A DNA stretch of 64,000 nt from Trichococcus alkaliphilus (lineage in GTDB: Bacteria; Bacillota; Bacilli; Lactobacillales; Aerococcaceae). A program made the position numbers and the translations under genes. Under the pieces are notes generated by a model. It worked only from the letters and a program-made list of their open reading frames with translations, had not been told where the DNA came from and did no database searches. Of the stretch, positions 58,272-64,000 are shown piece after piece; position 1 is the first letter of the stretch; each line of letters opens with the position of its first letter. The stretch is from positions 62,001 through 126,000 of the forward strand of contig NZ_PXZT01000004.1 of NCBI RefSeq assembly GCF_003008695.1, written 5' to 3'.

Positions 58272-59156
58272 ATGAAGACACTAAAAGTAGGGACGCGCAG
58301 CAGTGCGTTGGCGCTGAAACAAACCGAGCTGGTCATTGAGGCTCTGAAAAAAGTGGACCCCACAGTAATAGTCGAGGTGGTTGGCATCACCACCAAAGGG
58401 GACAGGCTTGTGCATGTGCCTTTGACGCAAATCGGCGGCAAGGGCGTATTTGTGAAGGAAGTCGAGGCCCAATTGTTGGATAAGACAATCGATTTTGCTG
58501 TGCACAGCCTCAAGGACATGCCTGCCCGTTTGCCGGAAGGATTGACCATCGTCGCGACACCCAAGCGGGCTAATCCGCTCGATTGCTTGATCTGGAACGA
58601 CGACAAACCCTTTTCAGGGCCAAAAGCGCCTTTAGTGATAGGCACGAGCAGTGTGCGCCGGATCAACCAATTGAAGACTGCATTTCCGAACATGTCGTTT
58701 GTGCCGATCCGCGGCAATATCGAAACCCGCCTCAGGAAGATGAAGGAAGAAGATTTGAATGGTATCGTCCTGGCGGCGGCAGGACTTGAAAGGATGGACT
58801 ATCTGAAGGGACTGCATACGCTCATGCTTGAACCGGAAGTCTGTGTTCCGGCGATTGGGCAAGGAATCATGGCTGTCCAATGCCGGGAGGAGGACAAGGA
58901 ACTGATTGAGCTGCTCAGCGGCATCAATGATGAAGCTGCTTCATTGGCTTGTCTTACGGAGCGTTCCTTCCTGCATCGCGCAAATGGCAACTGCGACTTG
59001 CCGATAGGCGGCTATGCGCATCGATTGAATGATGGAAACTGGGAATTTTTAGCGTTTTTAGCAGGTTCGATCGACGAAACCGGAGTCACGAAACGTTACA
59101 TCGGAGAAGATCCGCTGAAGCTGGCGGAAACAGCAGCGGACGAATTATTGCCATGA
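58272..59156 (+). CDS. hemC: Hydroxymethylbilane synthase
   Basis: A 294-residue porphobilinogen deaminase. Seen: VGTRSSALALKQTELV, FAVHSLKDMPARLPEGL, IGTSSVRRINQL, GNIETRLRKM, and the dipyrromethane-cofactor cysteine near residue 241 (NGNCDLPIGGYAH). GGGAGG precedes the ATG. Four porphobilinogens are joined into hydroxymethylbilane for hemD. It overlaps hemD by four bases. Confidence 0.96.
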   Translation: MKTLKVGTRSSALALKQTELVIEALKKVDPTVIVEVVGITTKGDRLVHVPLTQIGGKGVFVKEVEAQLLDKTIDFAVHSLKDMPARLPEGLTIVATPKRANPLDCLIWNDDKPFSGPKAPLVIGTSSVRRINQLKTAFPNMSFVPIRGNIETRLRKMKEEDLNGIVLAAAGLERMDYLKGLHTLMLEPEVCVPAIGQGIMAVQCREEDKELIELLSGINDEAASLACLTERSFLHRANGNCDLPIGGYAHRLNDGNWEFLAFLAGSIDETGVTKRYIGEDPLKLAETAADELLP

Positions 59157-59824
59157 AGAAAGCGATGTTGTTGACAAGGCCCTTGGTCATGAATGCGGAA
59201 GATCAAATCCGGTTCCGTGCGCAAGGGTTCGGACAGTTTTATGAAATCCCCCTATGTGAAATCAAACAGATGCCGATAACGGAAGCCATCAAAAGAAAAA
59301 TCAACGCGGTCGAGTGGCTTTTCTTTACGAGTCAAGCGCCTGTAGCAAGCGTTCTGGCAGTCATCGAAAAGGGACATCGGCCATTTATTGCCGTTATCGG
59401 CAAAAAAACCGGCGAAATGGTCCGGTCTTGTGGATTTGAAGTGGCTTTCGTCAGCCCGCAGGAAACAAAAAAACAGTTTGTTTCAGCTTGGCAAGAACAA
59501 TTTCCAGCGGGGACATCGATTTTCTACCCGAAGAGCCAGCTCGCCGATGATTCCATCGAACAACTTTTGGGGATCGAAAATGAGGTAACCGGTTCGGTCC
59601 TGTACCGCAATGTCTTCCTGGAGGAACGCAAAGCGGAATTGGCGGAGCTGCTCAATATGGGTGAACTGTCCGCTGTTTATTTCGCCAGCCCGTCGGCATG
59701 GAAGAGATTTCTTTCGGTCTACAACAAAACCGAAAAAAAGCCGCTCGTTTTCTATGCTATAGGTGCTACGACAAAAAAAGCCATCAACGACAGCGGCTAT
59801 GAGGGTGTTCTGTTCCAACGATAA
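59153..59824 (+). CDS. hemD: Uroporphyrinogen-III synthase
   Basis: A 223-residue protein, slightly short for HemD. Family features are weak, as usual, but visible: WLFFTSQAPVASVLAV, AVIGKKTGEMVRSCGFEVAF, AVYFASPSAWKRFL and AIGATTKKAINDSGY. The four-base overlap with hemC supports the assignment. It closes the ring to uroporphyrinogen III, the substrate of CobA upstream. Confidence 0.88.
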   Translation: MKKAMLLTRPLVMNAEDQIRFRAQGFGQFYEIPLCEIKQMPITEAIKRKINAVEWLFFTSQAPVASVLAVIEKGHRPFIAVIGKKTGEMVRSCGFEVAFVSPQETKKQFVSAWQEQFPAGTSIFYPKSQLADDSIEQLLGIENEVTGSVLYRNVFLEERKAELAELLNMGELSAVYFASPSAWKRFLSVYNKTEKKPLVFYAIGATTKKAINDSGYEGVLFQR

Positions 59825-59826
59825 GC

Positions 59827-59870
59827 AAGCAGGTGCAAAGATCATCCCGATCTCCGCGCCTGCTTTTTTT
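59827..59870 (+). terminator. Terminator of hemCD
   Basis: AAGCAGGTGC (59827-59836) pairs with GCGCCTGCTT (59856-59865) with one T-G pair; a run of T residues follows to 59870. Confidence 0.82.
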
Positions 59871-60009
59871 GTCGGATCGGCCTGTTTTCCGGGTATCCAA
59901 ACTTGGCGAAGGCCTTCGTGCTATACGCTGCCGTGAGGAAGTTGTAGAATGTATGTAAAAGATAGGTTTCGTACCTTATAGAATACGTTCTGCAGAAGGG
60001 AGAATCGAG

Positions 60010-61140
60010 ATGGGGAATCTGTACAAAGATAAATTAAGCGGCAGCCGGATTGGCATCGTTTTTGGAGCCTTCGCGCCTTGCCATATCGGCCATTTGGAAG
60101 TCATCTTGGAGGCCAAGAAGGAGAATGACGGTTGCGTCGTGATCGTCTGCGGCCAGGAGGGCGATTTCGGCGAGCCGTTCGGTCTGGATGTCTACAGAAG
60201 ATTCCGGTATATGCGCGAATTGTTTGCGGATGATAACCAGATCTATGTCGTGATGGCAGCCGGCCAAGGCATCCCGCAAAAAGAAAACGACTGGGAGTCC
60301 TGGTTGCAAATCATCAAGCTCAAGATAGCTGATTCATTGCAGCATAGTGATGCGCAAAAGATCTGGTATACCGGGAAAACAGCGCAGGCTGAGGCATTGG
60401 GAAAAGAGTCCGAGGATGAAGTCCATTTGGTGGACACGAGCCTGTACCCGGTCACCGGCCTGAATATCCGCAATGATGCCTTGCGCTATTTTAACGCCAT
60501 CGCCTTGCCTTTCCGGCGCGCATTCACGAAAAAAGTGCTGGTTTTGGGCGCCCCGAGTGGTGGCAAAACAACGCTGGTCAAGGATTTGGCGAAACTGTAT
60601 TCCTGTCCCTACAGTTTCGAATATTCACGCCAGTACCAAGAGGAATCGAATGTGAATGATTTCGAACTCGATGGCATGGACTACCAGCGGTTGGTCACCG
60701 GTCAGTTCCAGCTGAACCGGGACACGATCGCGGATCCCGCCAGTCAAGGGATGGCGATTTTGGACACGGATGTGATGGTCACAAAAGTCTACGCACGCCT
60801 TGGCGCTCAGGATGAGGATTATGCGATCACTTCGGAAGAGTACGCAATCGTGGAGCAGTCAGCCAACGCGTTCATTGCGCGCCAACTGTGGGATTTGATC
60901 CTGGTTGTTCCACCGACTCTGAAATATGTCGACGATGGATACCGAAATATGGAATTTTCGGAGGATGCCTTTTTGATGACCATCCATGAGATGATGCTGG
61001 AGGAAATCTCAAGAAGCGGAAATTTGGATAAAGTCGTCATGTTGGATGCAAAAGGAATCGGCGATAAGGACGAGTTCAGTTATTATGCCCGGTACAAACA
61101 AGCAAAAGAAGCGATTGATCAGATGATGGGGCACAGCTAA
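60010..61140 (+). CDS. nadR: NadR-type NMN adenylyltransferase / ribosylnicotinamide kinase
   Basis: A 376-residue two-domain enzyme. The N-terminal half is a nucleotidyltransferase (IGIVFGAFAPCHIGHLEVIL, with the HIGH motif) and the C-terminal half a kinase with Walker A GAPSGGKTT near residue 180 and FEYSRQYQEES. It converts nicotinamide riboside to NMN and on to NAD. The N-terminal HTH repressor domain of enterobacterial NadR is absent, as in other Gram-positive NadR proteins. AAGGGAGAATC precedes the ATG. Confidence 0.88.
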   Translation: MGNLYKDKLSGSRIGIVFGAFAPCHIGHLEVILEAKKENDGCVVIVCGQEGDFGEPFGLDVYRRFRYMRELFADDNQIYVVMAAGQGIPQKENDWESWLQIIKLKIADSLQHSDAQKIWYTGKTAQAEALGKESEDEVHLVDTSLYPVTGLNIRNDALRYFNAIALPFRRAFTKKVLVLGAPSGGKTTLVKDLAKLYSCPYSFEYSRQYQEESNVNDFELDGMDYQRLVTGQFQLNRDTIADPASQGMAILDTDVMVTKVYARLGAQDEDYAITSEEYAIVEQSANAFIARQLWDLILVVPPTLKYVDDGYRNMEFSEDAFLMTIHEMMLEEISRSGNLDKVVMLDAKGIGDKDEFSYYARYKQAKEAIDQMMGHS

Positions 61141-61324
61141 TAAGACATCGAAAATTTAAGTTGCAGGGTGTTCGGGAAAAACGATCACCCTTGTTCGTTT
61201 ATGTCTGATTTTCACGGAAGCTATCGCGTGTTATGCTACCCCTATCACCCAGTTCAGAAAAGGAACATCTTTTTCGAATTTTGGCACATAAATCGCACAT
61301 AACAAACTTAACGGGGGAATTAAC

Positions 61325-62248
61325 ATGGCTAAAATCGTATCGTCTGTAGCAGAGTTGATCGGAGATACGCCGATCGTCAAATTAAGCAAAGTCGTACCGG
61401 CAGGCTTTGCCGATGTCTATTTGAAATTAGAGGCGTTCAATGTCGGCGGCAGCATAAAGGATCGCATCGCCTTGAATATGATCGCGACAGCGGAAGCAGA
61501 GGGAATCTTGAAGCCGGGCGACACGATCGTTGAGCCGACCAGCGGCAACACAGGCGTAGGTTTGGCGATGTTGGCGGCAGCGAAAGGCTATAAAGCCATC
61601 TTTGTGATGCCGGATACGATGAGCATCGAGCGCCGTCAGTTGCTTTCAGCTTATGGTGCCGAACTCGTGTTGACTCCCGGTGCTGAGGGGATGCCTACAG
61701 CAATCGCGAAAGCCAGAGAAATTGCAGCCCAACCTGGACATTTTCTGCCGCTGCAGTTTGAAAACCCAGCCAATCCGGCTATCCATGAAACGACTACCGG
61801 CCCGGAAATCATAGCAGCATTCGATGGTGTCGGCCCGGATGCCTTCTTATCGGCTGTCGGAACTGGTGGCACGATTACAGGGGTAGGGAGAGCTTTACGA
61901 AAAGCAAATCCGGATGTCGGCATATATGCCTTGGAACCTTCCGAATCAGCGGTATTGAGCGGCGGCCAAAAAGGACCGCATAAGATCCAAGGAATCGGTA
62001 CAGGCTTCATTCCTCAAGTTTTGGACACGGCTGTATTCGACGGCGTATTCCAGGTTTCAAGTGAAGAAGCTTTCGAAATGACCCGCAGATTGGCCAAAGA
62101 AGAAGGCATTCTTGTGGGAATCTCCAGCGGTGCGGCAGTAGCAGGAGCCATCGCTTTGGCTGGTCAACTTGGTGCAGGCAAGTCGGTAGTGACGATTGCA
62201 CCGGACAATGGCGAAAGATACCTTTCCACACCAGTATTTCAAAATTAA
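61325..62248 (+). CDS. cysK: Cysteine synthase (O-acetylserine sulfhydrylase)
   Basis: A 307-residue PLP enzyme. The PLP lysine is Lys45 (VGGSIKDR), with the substrate loop [12 protein letters not shown], the PLP-phosphate loop [11 protein letters not shown], and the C-terminal SSGAAVAGA block. It condenses O-acetylserine with sulfide to cysteine. It stands alone: a 184-bp gap without a gene precedes it (a GGGTG/CACCC hairpin near 61166-61190 and a possible TATGCT -10 at 61232), and a strong terminator follows. Confidence 0.95.
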   Translation: MAKIVSSVAELIGDTPIVKLSKVVPAGFADVYLKLEAFNVGGSIKDRIALNMIATAEAEGILKPGDTIVEPTSGNTGVGLAMLAAAKGYKAIFVMPDTMSIERRQLLSAYGAELVLTPGAEGMPTAIAKAREIAAQPGHFLPLQFENPANPAIHETTTGPEIIAAFDGVGPDAFLSAVGTGGTITGVGRALRKANPDVGIYALEPSESAVLSGGQKGPHKIQGIGTGFIPQVLDTAVFDGVFQVSSEEAFEMTRRLAKEEGILVGISSGAAVAGAIALAGQLGAGKSVVTIAPDNGERYLSTPVFQN

Positions 62249-62268
62249 GCAATATACCGAATAATGAT

Positions 62269-62318
62269 AGTGCCCCAACCACAGCAGGAGCTGTTCCTGT
62301 GGTTGGGGCACTTTTTTT
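62269..62318 (+). terminator. Terminator of cysK, 16-bp perfect stem
   Basis: Arms 62269-62284 and 62297-62312 (start AGTGCCCCAACC) are exact reverse complements, and a T-run follows to 62318. Confidence 0.93.
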
Positions 62319-62485
62319 GCGCGCTAGATTTGGTGGCAGCTTATATTTGTGTATGTTTCGCTACTTTTTTTCCGCAATTCTTCGTATGGATTTCGAGGAA
62401 ATGAGGGGGTGCGTTCTTTTAAAATGGAATCAGAACAAGAAAAGGAGCAACGGTTGGCCGGACTGAAAAATTAGGAGGCGTCAAT

Positions 62486-63544
62486 ATGAAACCAGTCGTA
62501 ATCATTCCAGCTCTTAACCCTGACGAAAAGTTGGTTTTATTGGTTGAAGAGCTACAGAAACAGGATCTGCACACTATCGTGGTGGACGATGGCAGTGGTG
62601 CGGAACATGCAGCAATTTTCGAACTTTTGAAAAGCAAATATGCATGCGATATCTGCACGCATACCGGGAATCTCGGCAAAGGGCGGGCCTTGAAGTCGGG
62701 CATACGATTCCTTTTGGACAAGTATCCGGATATCCCAAGTTTTGTGACAGCGGACGCAGATGGTCAACACGCGGCCGGAAACATCTGAGAAATCGCCGGC
62801 GCGCTGAGCCAAAATCCTCAGGCACTTGTGTTGGGCGTACGGAATTTCGAAGAAAAGGGCATTCCCTTCCGTAGCCGCTTCGGCAACCGAATGACTTCTT
62901 GCGTGTTCCGTGCAGCGACAGGCATCCGTTGCCAAGATACCCAGACCGGATTGCGCGGTATTCCGATTCGGTACGCAGATCTGTGCCTCGCACTGACCGG
63001 GGAAAGATACGAGTATGAGATGAACATGCTTATGTCATTTGCGGAAAACAAAATTCCGTTCAAGCAAGTGCCGATTGAGACCATCTACATCGAGAATAAT
63101 CGAGCTTCACATTTTAATCCAATCAAGGACTCGGTCCGCATCTATTGGAATATCCTGAGATACAGTCTGTCCTCAGCCCTGTCCTCTCTGCTGGACCTCG
63201 CTTTGTTCGGATGGTTCAGCACCTACCTGTTCCCAGCCCTGACAGCGAAAATAGGCCTTGCGACCCTGTTGGCCAGATGCATTTCAGGAGCCATAAATTT
63301 CATGCTGAATAAGCATTGGGTATTCCAAAACGCACGGTCATTTGGAAACCAAGGAATGAAATACGGTGCTCTCTTCATTTCGCAACTGTCTTTGAGTTGG
63401 CTGTTGGTGGAGTTTCTTAGCGGCTTGCCGATCCCTTTGGTGCTGGTAAAGGCACTGGTTGATGGTTTGCTCTTTTTTGCCAGCTACGCAATCCAAAAAA
63501 AATACGTATTCAATACGGTAAAGAAAGGACCAGCCATTCTATGA
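62486..63544 (+). pseudogene. Family 2 glycosyltransferase fused to GtrA domain, interrupted by an in-frame TGA
   Basis: One continuous frame encodes a GT2 domain (KPVVIIPALNPDEKL; TIVVDDGSG; LGKGRALKSGIRFLL; TADADGQH) and then a four-helix GtrA domain (RYSLSSALSSLLDLALFGWF ... SGAINFMLNKHWVFQN). TGA at 62786-62788, after DGQHAAGNI, breaks it at codon 101. Reading frame and similarity continue without a shift on the other side, to 352 codons in all. TTAGGAGG precedes the ATG. GT2-GtrA proteins usually load a sugar on the lipid carrier and flip it. Options are a true nonsense mutation, a sequencing error or read-through. The next gene overlaps its stop. Confidence 0.85.
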
Positions 63545-64000
63545 AGCAATATTTATCAAAACCCTATCGTTGGGCCGTCATCTATGCAATCCTGTTGGGT
63601 GCTGCTGCTGCCTTCGTTCTGCTGGATGCCTTCGTAATCCCAAAGTCGCTGTCTGAGGTAGCAGCTACAGCTACTGCGACTAGCACAGTCGTTGAAGAGG
63701 CAAATTCGGACGCATCCGTAACCATTGATGAACAAACGACCACTGAGGCTATCGTCACCGAAACTTCCTACGAAGATGAAAACATCAAAATAGCCATCGA
63801 GACAGGACGGAGCAACAACACCACCTATTATGCGGTGGATATCCAAGTCTCCGATGCCTCATTTCTGAAAACCGCTTTAGCGCAGGACACATACGGCAGG
63901 AACATCAAAGCTGCCACTTCAAGTATCGCTGCGAGCCATGAAGCGATACTGGCCATCAACGGCGATTTTTATGGCTTCCGGGATGCTGGATATGTCCTCA
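63541..64000 (+). CDS. Phosphodiester glycosidase family protein, N-terminal part
   Basis: The first 153 codons of a gene that runs off the window. An N-terminal membrane anchor (about 12-35), a Thr/Ser/Glu-rich linker (about 40-75), then the start of a NAGPA/phosphodiester glycosidase domain: YYAVDIQVSDASFLKTALAQ and the conserved AINGDFYGF. Such exported proteins act on glycans or exopolysaccharides. ATG overlaps the stop of the glycosyltransferase gene by four bases, so both probably belong to one cell-surface glycan operon. Confidence 0.85.
   Translation, partial: MKQYLSKPYRWAVIYAILLGAAAAFVLLDAFVIPKSLSEVAATATATSTVVEEANSDASVTIDEQTTTEAIVTETSYEDENIKIAIETGRSNNTTYYAVDIQVSDASFLKTALAQDTYGRNIKAATSSIAASHEAILAINGDFYGFRDAGYVL

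Noticed and set aside
57746-58717. Minus-strand open frame of 323 codons across nirC and hemC
   Set aside because: It spans two well-supported plus-strand genes and their promoter; low-complexity composition without recognisable domains.

Overview
The window is a 64-kb chromosomal stretch of a low-to-mid GC Firmicute. Gene content and order (zur, rpsU, phoH-ybeY-dgkA-era-recO-glyQS; rpsB-tsf-pyrH-frr-uppS-cdsA-rseP-polC; rimP-nusA-rnpM-ylxQ-infB-rbfA), a glycine T-box, strong AAGGAGG ribosome sites, frequent GTG/TTG starts and the absence of dxr between cdsA and rseP all point to Lactobacillales. The fairly balanced base composition and an NreABC/NirBD nitrite module suggest a Carnobacteriaceae member such as a Trichococcus relative. 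That assignment is inference; no rRNA or other decisive marker is present.

Layout. 1-1.1 kb: the end of lemA and a TPM-domain secreted/membrane protein. 1.1-2.5 kb: divergent ppsR and zur. 2.5-10 kb: rpsU, then a phoH-ybeY-dgkA-era-recO run, then glyQS under a T-box whose promoter overlaps the recO stop codon. 10-18 kb: obg, an OatA-like acyltransferase, rnz, lapA, recJ, apt. 18-19.1 kb: lexA (minus strand) and yneF. 19.2-22.8 kb: a heterodimeric ABC exporter. 22.9-26.9 kb: plsC and a SWIM/SNF2 helicase. 27-33.3 kb: translation and envelope genes. 33.4-37.7 kb: polC. 37.9-43.2 kb: the nusA-infB operon, ending at rbfA. 43.2-48.5 kb is more accessory: a 620-bp non-coding stretch, a polar amino acid ABC transporter, a C39-like peptidase and an SF0329-family protein. 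48.5-59.8 kb: a YjeM-like transporter, then nreABC, sirB, sirC, nirBD, cobA, nirC and hemCD. 60-64 kb: nadR, cysK, a glycosyltransferase-GtrA gene interrupted by a TGA codon, and the start of a phosphodiester glycosidase gene.

How the genes work together. The most coherent accessory unit is 50.1-59.8 kb. NreABC senses oxygen and nitrate. NirC brings in nitrite and NirBD reduces it to ammonium with NADH. HemC, HemD, CobA, SirC and SirB make the siroheme NirB needs, from porphobilinogen onward. Genes for earlier tetrapyrrole steps (hemA, hemL, hemB) and for nitrate reductase are not in the window. The nirB promoter carries an inverted repeat across its -35 region and spacer, and the intergenic stretch before it holds a cluster of CCGGAG motifs.

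Most of the window is conserved housekeeping DNA. I did not find a clear undescribed system such as a defence island, CRISPR array, prophage or biosynthetic cluster. The points most worth checking are the variant cysteine spacing in the NreB sensor, the nirB operator and upstream repeats, the TGA inside the glycosyltransferase gene, the C-terminal extension of CobA, and several leader/attenuator structures.
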